Counted from the stretch's first letter, positions 43,000 to 52,281 are shown. The stretch is 57,695 nt of DNA from Ruminococcus_G sp050944415 (GCA_050944415.1 JBMNRA010000011.1:1-57695), one strand, 5' to 3'. Notes: generated from the sequence alone by a model not told the origin. A program made the numbers and translations.

Positions 43000-43452
43000 A
43001 TGAGTTCCAAAACGAAAATCGTTGTATTACATATGAAAGAAGTAATCTACACTGCCATCTTCCTGGTTCTGGCCGTTTTGACAGTGGTTCTTCTTTTTAT
43101 CATGTTCGGCTCCAACAGGGGTTCTGACGACGGCACATCCGTCAGTGAAGCCGATGTCCCGAAATATGTAGCCGGAGTCTATACCACCTCTATCGAACTG
43201 AATGACAATACCTTTGATGTTCAGGTAACTGTGGACTCCAATCATATTAATTCCATCTCGCTGGTAAACTTAAGCGATAGCGCCACAGCTATGTATCCGC
43301 TGATGGAACCAGCACTGGAATCCCTGGCTGAACAGATTTATGATACCCAGTCTACGGACAATATTTCCTTTGACGAAGAAAACAAATATACCTCCATGCT
43401 TCTTCTGGAAGCAATAAAAACGGCACTGTCCAAGGCAGTGCCGCAGAAATAA
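43000..43452 (+). CDS. Membrane-anchored FMN-bind-like protein lacking the flavin-attachment motif
   Basis: 150 aa. One helix about 13-35, then an extracellular domain with YVAGVYTTSIELNDNTFDVQ and QVTVDSNHINSISLVN, resembling FMN-binding domains, ending SFDEENKYTSMLLLEAIKTA where the family has SGAT-x-TS. The flavinylated Thr context is changed, so covalent FMN is doubtful. ATG at 43000 is chosen for AAAGGGG seven bases upstream; GTG at 42994 is too close. Alone on the plus strand, divergent from addB. Confidence 0.65.
   Translation: MSSKTKIVVLHMKEVIYTAIFLVLAVLTVVLLFIMFGSNRGSDDGTSVSEADVPKYVAGVYTTSIELNDNTFDVQVTVDSNHINSISLVNLSDSATAMYPLMEPALESLAEQIYDTQSTDNISFDEENKYTSMLLLEAIKTALSKAVPQK
43416..43443 (-). 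terminator. Terminator of nadE inside the 3' end of the convergent gene
   Basis: CGGCACTG (43421-43428) with CAGTGCCG (43436-43443); on the minus strand it is followed by TTTTTATTGC. It lies in the last codons of the FMN-bind-like gene. Confidence 0.7.
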
Positions 43453-43463
43453 CTATTTCCATG

Positions 43464-43484
43464 CCCCGTCAGCTTAATGCGGGG
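43464..43484 (+). terminator. Weak hairpin at the end of the FMN-bind-like gene, overlapping the nadE stop
   Basis: CCCCG (43464-43468) with CGGGG (43480-43484), then TATTTGACTTTT on the plus strand. Confidence 0.4.
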
Positions 43485-45405
43485 TATTTGACTTTTCCAG
43501 TTGTTCCAGTTCATCCATCCAGATACGGACGCAGGCATCACTGGGCATCCGCCAGTCCCCCCGGGGAGACACAGCAACGCTTCCCACCCTGGGACCGTCC
43601 GGGAGGCAGGATCGCTTGAACTGCTGAGCAAAAAAGCGGCGGTAGAAAGTTTTCAGCCATTTCAGAATCGTGCCGCTGTCATACTGATCCCTGAAAGCTC
43701 TGACTGCCATCCGGAATATCTTGGCCGGTCCAAAACCTGCCCGCAGCATGTAGTACAGATAAAAATCATGCAGCTCATAGGGACCCACCAGATCTTCTGT
43801 TCTCTGGGAAATCACTCCGTCTTTCGGCGGCAGCAGCTCCGGACTTACCGGTGTATCCAGCACGTCCAGCAAAATGGCGGACAGCTTTTCATCCTGACAG
43901 GTATCCGCATAATATCGTACCAGATGACGCACCAGTGTTTTGGGCACCGATGCATTCACTCCATACATGGACATGTGATCGCCGTTATAGGTAGCCCATC
44001 CTAGCGCCAGCTCCGAAAGATCTCCCGTGCCGATAACCATTCCTCCGGACTGATTGGCCACGTTCATCAGTACCTGTGTCCTCTCTCTGGCCTGAGCATT
44101 TTCATAAGTCACATCATGAACATCGATATCATGACCAATGTCCCTCAGATGAATGGTCACCGCCTCTCTGATATCCACTTCCATCAGCTTTGCTCCCAGA
44201 CATCTGGTCAGCTCACAGGCATTCTGATATGTCCGGTCAGTAGTTCCGAAGCAGGGCATAGTAACTGCCGTAATATGGCTTCTGTCCTTTCCCAGAAGAT
44301 CATATGCCCGGGCTGTCACCAGCAGCGCCAGGGTAGAATCCAGACCTCCGGAAATACCCACTACCGCATTCTGACAGTTGGTATGTTCCAGCCTTTTTTT
44401 CAGACCCATGGTCTGTATATTCAAAATTTCATCGCAGCGTTTCTCCCTGTCATCCTTTCTTCCCGGTACAAAAGGCATGGGGTCGATATACCGCTCCAGC
44501 TGCGTCTCCTCCACTTTCAGATCAAAGGAAGAAATGTGATAACCTGTCTGATCCGCCGGAGGATAAGTAGTCATCTTTCTTCTCTCTCCTGCCAGCCGTT
44601 GTACGTCAATGTCTGCATAAATAACCGTATTTTTAAATCTTCCGGCTTCTTCCAGAACTTTTCCGTTTTCGGCGATCAGATTATGGCCTCCGAATACCAG
44701 ATCCGTGGTGGACTCGCCTTCCCCTGCCGTGGCATAAAGATAGGCGCAGATCAACCGGGCGGACTGACCTGATACCAGGCTTCTCCGGTAATCATCCTTT
44801 CCTGTCTCCTCATCACTTGCCGACAGATTGACAATCACCGACGCCCCCGCCAGCGCATGTTTTATACTGGGTGGTGCAGGCGCCCACAGATCTTCGCAGA
44901 TCTCCGCCGCCGCCGTAAGACCCGGAACATTGCTGCAGACAAACAACTGGCTGCTTCCGAAAGGAACCATTTCCTGACCCAGTCTGACCATCTCTACCTG
45001 AGCCGGTCCCGATGTAAAATGGCGGCCTTCATAAAATTCCCGGTAAGAAGGAATACTGGTTTTGGGAATCAGACCCAGTACACGGCCTCTGCATATGGCT
45101 GCCGCCGTATTATACAGTTTCCCATTCTGAACAAAGGGAAGCCCTACAAAGATCAGTGCATCCACCCTTTTTGTCTCCTCCGCCAGGATGACAAGCTGTT
45201 CCCTGGCGGAAGCAAGCAGAGTTTCCTGACAGAACAAATCTCCGCAGGTATATCCGGTGATGCAAAGCTCCGGCAGAACCATCACTTTGGCATTTTTGGC
45301 TTCCATCTCTTTTATCAGTTTTACTATCTGTTCTCTGTTATATACACAGTCCGCTACTTTTATTTCAGGCGTACCGGCAGCCACCTTGACAAATCCCTGT
45401 TTCAT
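43474..45405 (-). CDS. nadE: Glutamine-dependent NAD+ synthase
   Basis: 643 aa with two domains: an N-terminal nitrilase-type glutaminase (about 1-270; Glu in MVLPELCITGY, Lys in IPKTSIPSYREFYE, Cys in AAEICEDLW) and a C-terminal synthetase with SGGLDSTLAL PP-loop and GTGDLSELALGW. Uses glutamine as ammonia donor for deamido-NAD. RBS AGGAGGGAAT. Last gene of the methyltransferase-hslO-nadE unit. Confidence 0.96.
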   Translation of the reverse strand: MKQGFVKVAAGTPEIKVADCVYNREQIVKLIKEMEAKNAKVMVLPELCITGYTCGDLFCQETLLASAREQLVILAEETKRVDALIFVGLPFVQNGKLYNTAAAICRGRVLGLIPKTSIPSYREFYEGRHFTSGPAQVEMVRLGQEMVPFGSSQLFVCSNVPGLTAAAEICEDLWAPAPPSIKHALAGASVIVNLSASDEETGKDDYRRSLVSGQSARLICAYLYATAGEGESTTDLVFGGHNLIAENGKVLEEAGRFKNTVIYADIDVQRLAGERRKMTTYPPADQTGYHISSFDLKVEETQLERYIDPMPFVPGRKDDREKRCDEILNIQTMGLKKRLEHTNCQNAVVGISGGLDSTLALLVTARAYDLLGKDRSHITAVTMPCFGTTDRTYQNACELTRCLGAKLMEVDIREAVTIHLRDIGHDIDVHDVTYENAQARERTQVLMNVANQSGGMVIGTGDLSELALGWATYNGDHMSMYGVNASVPKTLVRHLVRYYADTCQDEKLSAILLDVLDTPVSPELLPPKDGVISQRTEDLVGPYELHDFYLYYMLRAGFGPAKIFRMAVRAFRDQYDSGTILKWLKTFYRRFFAQQFKRSCLPDGPRVGSVAVSPRGDWRMPSDACVRIWMDELEQLEKSNTPH

Positions 45406-45416
45406 ATTCCCTCCTC

Positions 45417-46295
45417 TTATCTCACCAGCCGCAGCAGTTCCTTCAGCTCCGCCACTGAAAACGTATAGTTCGTATTACAGAAGTGGCAGTTCAGCTCCAC
45501 TTCCTTACCTTCATCGATCATTTCCTGAAGATCCTTTTTTCCCACACTGATCAATGCTTTCGCCACTCTGTCCTTGCTGCAGTTACAGTAAAACTCTGTG
45601 GGAATCCGGTCATTGATTTCCAGATCCAGACTTCCCATCAGTTTGGAAAGCAGCATTTCCGGCGTGTATCCCTCATCCAGAAGCGCCGTCACTGATGTTA
45701 TTCCCTTCAGATTCTCCTCCAGGGCTGCAATGGTCGCCTCTTCCGCAAAAGGCATCAGCTGTACAATGAATCCGCCGGCCTGCTTTACCGTATTATTGGG
45801 GGCCATCAGCACCCCCAGCCCAACAGAAGAAGGCACCTGCTGACTGGTGGCAAAATAGTAAGTCAGATCTTCTGCAATCTCACTGGTCTGCAGCATGGTC
45901 TGTCCGCTGTAAGGCTCCTTCAGCCCCAGATCCATGATCACATTCAGGAAACCCGGGCCAACGGCTTTGGCCACATCCAATTTCCCTTTGGCATTGGCCG
46001 GTATCACCACATTTGGATTTCCCACATAACCTTTCACCCTTCCCTTGGAGTCCGCTGTCACCGTAATTCCTTCAAGAGGTCCTCCGGCTTTAATCTGCAG
46101 AGTCAGAAGGTCCTTGTCTCCTTTCATCATAACTCCCATCATTGCTCCTGCCGTCAGCAGTCTACCAAGAGCCGCTGTGGCCACAGGACTGGTATTATGA
46201 TCCGCTCTGGCAGTCTCCACCACTCCCCGGGTGGTGGCCGCAAATGCCCGGATCTGTCCATCCGCGGCCGTTGCCCTCACAATATAATCTTCCAT
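45417..46295 (-). CDS. hslO: Hsp33 redox-regulated chaperone
   Basis: 292 aa. The C-terminal zinc-binding redox switch has CNC (FYCNCSKD) and CHFC (LNCHFCNTNY), four cysteines in the order of Hsp33. N-terminal substrate-binding domain with GRLLTAGAMMG and GGFIVQLMP. ATG at 46295 shares one base with the methyltransferase stop (TGATG); a GTG one codon upstream is also possible. Active on oxidation and unfolding. Confidence 0.95.
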   Translation of the reverse strand: MEDYIVRATAADGQIRAFAATTRGVVETARADHNTSPVATAALGRLLTAGAMMGVMMKGDKDLLTLQIKAGGPLEGITVTADSKGRVKGYVGNPNVVIPANAKGKLDVAKAVGPGFLNVIMDLGLKEPYSGQTMLQTSEIAEDLTYYFATSQQVPSSVGLGVLMAPNNTVKQAGGFIVQLMPFAEEATIAALEENLKGITSVTALLDEGYTPEMLLSKLMGSLDLEINDRIPTEFYCNCSKDRVAKALISVGKKDLQEMIDEGKEVELNCHFCNTNYTFSVAELKELLRLVR

Positions 46296-47068
46296 CACTT
46301 TTCACTCCTCGTCAATTCTTTTCCCTGTTCCCTGGCAACCACGCAGATTCTCTCACTGTCCGGTTCCGGAAGATTTCTGGTAAAGCCGTCATAAGCTCCT
46401 TCATAAACCATCCCCGCTTCCTCCAGCAACTCTTTCAGCTTTTCCAGAGAATAGCCCCTCTGAAAATGAGTTTCCTCATATTTCCTGAAAAGGTTTTCTT
46501 CCCCTTCCCGGATAAACAGCGTCAGATCATATTCATTGATCCTTTCTTCTCTGTCATAGTAATTCTCCCATATAAAACTGGCCTCACGGCGATTCTCCGC
46601 AATGGTTGTCTCTCCCATGGTTTCATACTTATGTATGGTATTGAAATCAAAAATAAAAATTCCTCCCGGATCCAGATAATTATTTACCAGCCGAAAGGCT
46701 GAAAGCACTTCCTCTTCCTCCGTCAGATAATTCACGGAATCACAGACACATACTACTGCTCTCACTGTACCATACAGTTCAAATTCACACATATCCTGCT
46801 GAAGATACAGAATGTCACAATCTGCTTTTTCTTTCTTTTCCTGGGCGATCTGAAGCATATCAGCGGACAGATCCACTCCTATCATATCATAGCCGGCCTG
46901 CGCCAGCCGCAGCGTGATACTTCCGGTTCCGCAGCCCAGATCCAGTACCAGACCATCCGCAATACCTCTTTCCTTCAAAAGGCTGTTCAGATAATCACTC
47001 CACCTGTCATAATCCACATTATCCATAAACATATCATAGACGCCGGCAAAACTTCTGTACGCTTCCAT
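46295..47068 (-). CDS. Class I SAM-dependent methyltransferase
   Basis: 257 aa. SAM motif I LVLDLGCGTGS (about 41-51), motif II GVDLSADML, and VCVCDSVNYL. N-terminal YRSFAGVYDMFMDNVDY is common in this family of small-molecule methyltransferases; the substrate is unknown. ATG at 47068 is chosen because GGAGG ends five bases upstream; the frame continues without a site to 47125. First gene of a unit with hslO and nadE. Confidence 0.88.
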   Translation of the reverse strand: MEAYRSFAGVYDMFMDNVDYDRWSDYLNSLLKERGIADGLVLDLGCGTGSITLRLAQAGYDMIGVDLSADMLQIAQEKKEKADCDILYLQQDMCEFELYGTVRAVVCVCDSVNYLTEEEEVLSAFRLVNNYLDPGGIFIFDFNTIHKYETMGETTIAENRREASFIWENYYDREERINEYDLTLFIREGEENLFRKYEETHFQRGYSLEKLKELLEEAGMVYEGAYDGFTRNLPEPDSERICVVAREQGKELTRSEK

Positions 47069-47088
47069 CATTTCCTCCATATCCGCAC

Positions 47089-47163
47089 AGCACCGGCATG
47101 TCAAAATCGTACCGGCGCTGTACATTCAACTTGCATTTTATCACCGAATGCCCCCTCAGGCAA
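47089..47163 (-). promoter_or_regulatory. Promoter and leader hairpin of the methyltransferase-hslO-nadE unit
   Basis: Minus strand: TTGCCT (47163-47158), 17-bp spacer, TAAAAT (47140-47135). The leader then carries AGCGCCGG (47119-47112) and CCGGTGCT (47096-47089), a hairpin about 20 nt before the start codon. Its role is unknown. Confidence 0.6.
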
Positions 47164-47177
47164 GGGGGTGCGTCCTA

Positions 47178-47660
47178 TTATTCATAGGGACACATGACAA
47201 TAATTTTCTGTGGTGTGGTCTGGGGCGGTATGCTGAATGTTGTGGCGGTATAATACACCAGAAGTTCGGAATTCGCAGGGCTGCACAGATAACGCTGACC
47301 GTTGGACGTGACAATATTGGTCATACCGCTGATATTCAGCCGCAGAGAATTATCCTCCGCCGTCAGATTTTCATCGAAATAATTCAGCATAACATTCTGA
47401 TCTCTTCTCAGCGCTGTAACCATTTCCGCCCGATACTGCGGCGGATAAACTGCCGGAACCGGCAGTGATGCGTCATAAAACGCCGCAATCCGCATGCCTC
47501 GCCGCAGACGCACGTCATCGATCACTCTGGTCTCGCCGGTAACGATTATATGAACCACCTCCGTATTGGTCCTGAGGGTAATCCGCAGAGTACAGCAGGA
47601 TTCCTCTCTTCCTATCGCCTGAATCGTTCCCGTCACCTTTTTAAAATTTTCATACGCCAT
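47178..47660 (-). CDS. Protein of unknown function
   Basis: 160 aa, start MAYENFKKVTGTIQAIGRE at 47660; the upstream open frame passes through a terminator and is discarded. The composition suggests a beta-rich soluble protein: a GTIQAIG strand with a cysteine pair (EESCCTLRITL), then VTGETRVIDDVRLRRGMRIAAF, resembling an OB-fold-like or surface domain, and a C-terminal SGMTNIVTSNG. No signal peptide, no recognised family. An AAAGG site lies ten bases upstream and TATAAT at 47684-47689 could serve as -10. Confidence 0.6.
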   Translation of the reverse strand: MAYENFKKVTGTIQAIGREESCCTLRITLRTNTEVVHIIVTGETRVIDDVRLRRGMRIAAFYDASLPVPAVYPPQYRAEMVTALRRDQNVMLNYFDENLTAEDNSLRLNISGMTNIVTSNGQRYLCSPANSELLVYYTATTFSIPPQTTPQKIIVMCPYE

Positions 47661-47700
47661 AAAAGATAAAACCTTTTTTCTTTTATTATACGATATATGA

Positions 47701-47735
47701 AAAAAGCTGTTCATCATAACGACGAACAGCTTTTT
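47701..47735. terminator. Bidirectional terminator after the DUF4250 gene
   Basis: AAAAAGCTGTTC (47701-47712) with GAACAGCTTTTT (47724-47735), 11-nt loop, T-runs on both strands. It ends the clpB-DUF4250 transcript and precedes the unknown gene. Confidence 0.85.
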
Positions 47736-47745
47736 GACAATATTT

Positions 47746-47919
47746 TCATATGAACTGATTTCTGGCCGCATCATACTCATAGTCAATGGCCTTCATCTGC
47801 CGGCAGATATCTTCGCGGTCAAGCTCTTTTTCCCGGCACAGATCATCCAGTCCGGCATAATAATCTCTCAGCTGCGTATTCAGATAACTGAGCAGCATAT
47901 AGGGATCCTTGGGTATCAT
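47746..47919 (-). CDS. DUF4250 family small protein
   Basis: 57 aa starting MIPKDPYMLLSYLNTQLRDY and ending AARNQFI; matches the short clostridial DUF4250 pattern (PxDPxMLLSxxNxxLRDxY). The ATG comes immediately after the clpB stop (TAAATG), with AGGAG inside the end of clpB, so it is translated with clpB. Function unknown. Confidence 0.85.
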   Translation of the reverse strand: MIPKDPYMLLSYLNTQLRDYYAGLDDLCREKELDREDICRQMKAIDYEYDAARNQFI

Positions 47920-50520
47920 TTATTCCACTTCTCCTGTACACTTTACTATGGCCTGCAATTCTCCGTTTACTTCATCCAGACAAATAGTGTCCCCTGCCTT
48001 CACATTGCCGGAGAGAATCATCTTGGCCGTCAGAGTTTCCACGTTTTTCTGCAGGTATCTCTTCAGCGGACGTGCACCGTAGACCGGATCGTAACCGCCT
48101 TCAATCACATGATTCTTCGCTGCCGGCGTAAGCTCCAGCGTCAGCTCCTGATCATGCAGAAGCTTGTTCAGCTCCTTGATCTGCAGATCCACGATCATAC
48201 CAATATTCTCTTTGGTCAGCGGCTTAAAGAGGATGATTTCATCCAGACGGTTCAGAAATTCCGGCCTGAAATGAGCCCTCAGATCCTGATGAACCATCTC
48301 TTCACATTCCGGTTTGATACTTCCGTCTTCCGTGATTCCATCCAGCAGATAGGAAGATCCGATGTTGGAAGTCATAATCAGAATCGTATTTTTAAAGTCC
48401 ACCGTTCTGCCCTGGGAGTCCGTAATACGACCGTCATCCAGCACCTGAAGCAGTACATTGAACACATCCGGATGCGCTTTTTCGATCTCATCGAAGAGCA
48501 CGACAGAATAAGGTTTTCTTCTCACTGCTTCCGTCAGCTGACCGCCCTCCTCATATCCAACATATCCCGGAGGAGCTCCGATCAGACGGGATACCGAGTA
48601 TTTTTCCATATACTCACTCATATCAATACGCACCATGTTCTGTTCATCATCGAACAGATTCAGCGCCAGCGTTTTTGCCAGTTCCGTTTTACCTACACCT
48701 GTAGGGCCAAGGAACAGGAAAGAACCGATAGGCTTGGTAGGATCTTTAATTCCGGCTTTGGACCGCAGAATGGCATCCGTCACCCTTGTCACGGCCTCAT
48801 CCTGGCCGACTACTCTCTGATGCAGAATACTTTCCAGATTCAGAATCTTATTTCTCTCACCTTCTGTCAGTTTTGCCACCGGTATACCGGTCCATCTGGA
48901 TACAATTCTGGCAATTTCTTCATCGGTAACACTTTCATGCACCAGACGGAGATCGGAATTTTTAACTTTTTCCTCCTCCGCATCGAGGGCTTCCTGCAGT
49001 TTAGGAAGTTCTCCATACTGAAGTTCCGCCGCTTTCTCCAGATCGTATTCACTTTGGGCTTTCTGAATCTGACGGTTCATATCCTCAATCTGCTCTCTCA
49101 GTTTGGACAGTCTGTCTACCGAAGATTTTTCATTTTCCCACTGAGCTTTCTGTACGTTAAATTCATCTCTGTATTCCGCCAGCTCTTTCTGCAGCGCTGC
49201 CAGACGGTCACGGCTCAGCTTATCCGTCTCTTTTTTAAGAGCAGCCTCCTCAATTTCCATCTGCATAATCTTACGCCGCATTTCATCCAGTTCCGTTGGC
49301 AGAGAATCCATCTCTGTCTTAATCAGAGCACAGGCTTCATCCACCAGGTCAATGGCTTTATCCGGAAGGAACCGGTCAGAAATATACCTCTGTGACAATG
49401 TGGCTGCCGCCACCAAAGCCCCGTCTGTAATTTTCACGCCGTGATATACTTCGTATCTCTCCTTCAACCCTCTTAAGATCGAAATAGTGTCTTCCACACT
49501 GGGCTCATCCACCATAACAGGCTGAAAACGACGTTCCAGAGCCGCATCTTTCTCAATATACTGACGGTATTCATCCAGGGTCGTGGCACCGATACAGTGC
49601 AGCTCGCCTCTTGCCAGCATAGGCTTAAGCATATTGCCCGCGTCCATGGCGCCTTCCGTCTTTCCGGCCCCCACAATCAGATGAAGCTCATCGATAAACA
49701 GAATAATATTCCCTTCGCTTTTCCGCACCTCTTCCAGAACCGCTTTCAGACGCTCTTCAAACTCGCCTCTGTATTTAGCTCCGGCTACCAGCGCGCCCAT
49801 ATCCAGTGCAAATATTTTCTTATCCTTCAGGCCTTCCGGCACATCCCCCCGCACAATACGCTGGGCCAGACCTTCTACCACGGCCGTCTTTCCTACACCG
49901 GGTTCACCGATCAATACCGGATTATTTTTCGTCTTTCGGGACAGAATACGTACAACATTGCGGATCTCCGCATCTCTGCCAATCACCGGATCCAATTTCT
50001 GATTTCTGGCTTTTTCAACCAGATCCTGTCCATATTTCTCAAGTGTATCGTAGGTAGCCTCCGGATTATCACTGGTTACTCTCTGGTTGCCCCTTACGGT
50101 GCTGAGAGCCTGGAGAAACCTTTCTCTGGTAATTCCGTACTCTTTCCAGATCGCCTTCATGGAAGGACTGGGATTTCTAAGCATCGCCAGAAAAAGATGT
50201 TCTACCGATACGTATTCATCTCCCATGGCCTTCGCCTCGTCTTCGGCGCTGACCAGCGCTTTATTCAGATACTGTCCGATGTAGGGATTACCGCCGGAAA
50301 CTTTTGTCCGAGCTTCCAGTGCCTGATCCACTCTGCCGAGAAAATGTTCCTTCTGAATTTCCATTTTCTCAATCATTTTTAAAATCAAACTGTCATCCTG
50401 ATGTAAAAGATTATAAAGCAGGTGTTCCTGTTCTATCTCCTGATTTCCAAACTCATAAGCTGTTTTTTCCAGATCCTGAACGGCCTGCAGTGATTTTTGC
50501 GTAAACTTACTGATATTCAT
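47920..50520 (-). CDS. clpB: ATP-dependent disaggregase ClpB
   Basis: 866-aa Hsp100 chaperone. N-domain (1-145), first AAA module with GEPGVGKTAVVEGL, the ClpB-specific coiled-coil M-domain (about 405-525), and second AAA with GPTGVGKTELAKTL; no ClpP-binding loop seen. Start MNISKFTQKSLQAV at 50520 with AAAGGAGA. Upstream I find a sigma-A-type promoter but neither CIRCE nor CtsR heptads. Confidence 0.97.
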   Translation of the reverse strand: MNISKFTQKSLQAVQDLEKTAYEFGNQEIEQEHLLYNLLHQDDSLILKMIEKMEIQKEHFLGRVDQALEARTKVSGGNPYIGQYLNKALVSAEDEAKAMGDEYVSVEHLFLAMLRNPSPSMKAIWKEYGITRERFLQALSTVRGNQRVTSDNPEATYDTLEKYGQDLVEKARNQKLDPVIGRDAEIRNVVRILSRKTKNNPVLIGEPGVGKTAVVEGLAQRIVRGDVPEGLKDKKIFALDMGALVAGAKYRGEFEERLKAVLEEVRKSEGNIILFIDELHLIVGAGKTEGAMDAGNMLKPMLARGELHCIGATTLDEYRQYIEKDAALERRFQPVMVDEPSVEDTISILRGLKERYEVYHGVKITDGALVAAATLSQRYISDRFLPDKAIDLVDEACALIKTEMDSLPTELDEMRRKIMQMEIEEAALKKETDKLSRDRLAALQKELAEYRDEFNVQKAQWENEKSSVDRLSKLREQIEDMNRQIQKAQSEYDLEKAAELQYGELPKLQEALDAEEEKVKNSDLRLVHESVTDEEIARIVSRWTGIPVAKLTEGERNKILNLESILHQRVVGQDEAVTRVTDAILRSKAGIKDPTKPIGSFLFLGPTGVGKTELAKTLALNLFDDEQNMVRIDMSEYMEKYSVSRLIGAPPGYVGYEEGGQLTEAVRRKPYSVVLFDEIEKAHPDVFNVLLQVLDDGRITDSQGRTVDFKNTILIMTSNIGSSYLLDGITEDGSIKPECEEMVHQDLRAHFRPEFLNRLDEIILFKPLTKENIGMIVDLQIKELNKLLHDQELTLELTPAAKNHVIEGGYDPVYGARPLKRYLQKNVETLTAKMILSGNVKAGDTICLDEVNGELQAIVKCTGEVE

Positions 50521-50563
50521 AATAACATCTCCTTTCACCGCATTCTTTATCTGTTCTATAACT

Positions 50564-50591
50564 ACTATAACATATTTTTTCAAAATTGCAA
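50564..50591 (-). promoter_or_regulatory. Probable clpB promoter
   Basis: Minus strand: TTGCAA (50591-50586), 16-bp spacer, TATAGT (50569-50564). The start site would be about 35 nt before the ATG. Confidence 0.55.
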
Positions 50592-50651
50592 GAACTTTTT
50601 TGATTTTTTTTAAATTGCACGAATGAGCAGCCATCCTTTGGCATATCGCGC

Positions 50652-50683
50652 AAAAAAACGGTACAGCCTGTGCTGTACCGTTT
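50652..50683 (-). terminator. Terminator after the PcsB-like gene
   Basis: AAACGGTACAG (50656-50666) with CTGTACCGTTT (50673-50683); the minus strand continues TTTTTTTGCG. Confidence 0.85.
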
Positions 50684-50697
50684 AAATCCATTTTGCA

Positions 50698-52128
50698 TTA
50701 TATTACACGTCTGACTGCAAGAATCGTTCTGTATGCCGCATTTCCGCTGACCTTAATACCATCGCGTTCATTGCTCGCATGAACGATCGAACCGCCGCCC
50801 AGATAGATCGCGACATGACCTGAATAACAGATAATATCACCCGGCTGTGCCTCTGAGTAAGATACACCTACGCCGCAGGATCTCATCGCCGACGAAGAAT
50901 GAGGAAGAGATACACCGAAGTTAGCATATACACTCATGATAAATCCGGAACAGTCAGCGCCGTTTGTAAGGCTGGTGCCGCCCCATACGTAGGGATTGCC
51001 TACAAACTGGCAGGCATAATCAGCAACCGCCTGTCCTCTTCCGCTATAGGAAACATCGGAAGAACTGTCCTCTTCATAAGATTCCTCTTCGTAATATTCT
51101 TCATCATCAGAAGATTCCTCTTCATAATACTCCTCATCATCAGAAGACTCTTCATAGTAATCTTCGTCATCGGAAGATTCCTCTTCATAATACTCTTCAT
51201 CATCGGAAGATTCTTCCTCATAATATTCATCATCAGAGGACTCAGATTCTGATGAATCTTCCTCATAATATTCCTCTGACTCATCACTGTCAGTCTCATC
51301 ATCGGAAGATTCCTCTTCCGCCTGTGCAGCTGCTTCAGCTGCAGCCTGTCTTCTGGCTTCCTCTTCTGCTGCTTTTCTTGCCGCTTCTTCTGCCGCACGC
51401 TGTTTTTCAATCTCAATCGCCTGCAGTTCAGCCGTCTGCTCTTCAATCAGAGCTTTATACTCTGCAGCCTGCTCCTGTGCAACAGCAATCTGATTTTCAT
51501 AATCAGCAGATGTTGCTTTCTTCTCTTCCAGAGCACTCTCCAGTGTTCCCTGCTGTTCTTTATAATCATTCTGCATTACTTCCAGATCAGCTTTCTCGGA
51601 AGCAAGCTGATCGCCCAGATCTTTTACTTTCTGAACTACAGCCTTATACTCCTCCAGACTCTCTCTGTCGTAATCATATAATTTCTGTGTGTATTCAGCC
51701 TTATTTAAAATAGATGTCAGATCATTTTCTGCCAGCAGCAACTGAGCCCAGCCATTACCTCCGCCGTTCTCGTATATGTACTGGATCCGCAGTTTCATAT
51801 TTTCATACTGCTGGTCTCTGTCTGCCTCTGCGTCTGCCAGTTCAGCTTTCGTTTTCTCAATCTCTGATTCTTTCTGAGAAATTTCATCTGTCAGTACATC
51901 AATAGCAACCATAATGTCTACCAGTTCCGCATCCATCTGATCGATTTCAGCCTGCAGTGCCTGTTTCTCTGCCTCCAGTGCATCGATCTGACTATTCGTT
52001 GCTTCCAGCTGGCTGCTGGTAGCTTCTCTTGCACTTCTTAAATCTGATTCACGGTCTGCAAATGCAGATACTATCTGTGTCGATGAAATAATGGCTGCCA
52101 AAAAGAGGCATACTATTTTTTTCTTCAT
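50698..52128 (-). CDS. Secreted coiled-coil NlpC/P60 peptidoglycan hydrolase (PcsB-like)
   Basis: 476 aa. Signal peptide to about residue 24 (VSAFA), long coiled coil about 25-270, then a Ser/Asp/Glu/Tyr repeat region (units like ESSDDEEYYEE, about 285-355), and an NlpC/P60 domain (about 365-476) with the catalytic Cys in NGADCSGF and His in SGHVAIYLG and IVHASN. Such proteins split septal peptidoglycan at division and are usually activated by FtsEX through the coiled coil. Start at 52128 for AAGGAG. Confidence 0.9.
   Translation of the reverse strand: MKKKIVCLFLAAIISSTQIVSAFADRESDLRSAREATSSQLEATNSQIDALEAEKQALQAEIDQMDAELVDIMVAIDVLTDEISQKESEIEKTKAELADAEADRDQQYENMKLRIQYIYENGGGNGWAQLLLAENDLTSILNKAEYTQKLYDYDRESLEEYKAVVQKVKDLGDQLASEKADLEVMQNDYKEQQGTLESALEEKKATSADYENQIAVAQEQAAEYKALIEEQTAELQAIEIEKQRAAEEAARKAAEEEARRQAAAEAAAQAEEESSDDETDSDESEEYYEEDSSESESSDDEYYEEESSDDEEYYEEESSDDEDYYEESSDDEEYYEEESSDDEEYYEEESYEEDSSSDVSYSGRGQAVADYACQFVGNPYVWGGTSLTNGADCSGFIMSVYANFGVSLPHSSSAMRSCGVGVSYSEAQPGDIICYSGHVAIYLGGGSIVHASNERDGIKVSGNAAYRTILAVRRVI
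51080..51238. repeat. Tandem 33/30-bp coding repeats in the hydrolase linker
   Basis: Five consecutive units of 33, 33, 30, 33 and 30 bp (51080-51112, 51113-51145, 51146-51175, 51176-51208, 51209-51238), each encoding a SSDDEEYYEE-like segment. Related but more diverged units follow to about 51290. Confidence 0.85.
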
Positions 52129-52281
52129 ACTACACTCCTTATTTGTTACTAAATTAAGCAATCCCCACTTGGTAAATTAAATTTCTTCGTAATATTTATG
52201 AAACATTTTTTCGATTTCGTTTACAAGTGTACCATATTTTTTTCATATATGCAACCTTTTAAAGGAAATTTCTTATTGTTC

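Noticed and set aside
50521..50700. CIRCE or CtsR site for clpB
   Set aside because: No TTAGCACTC-type inverted repeat and no GGTCAAA direct repeats found upstream of clpB.
51080..51290. Regular repeats that might suggest CRISPR
   Set aside because: Units are contiguous, without unique spacers, and in frame in a coding region.
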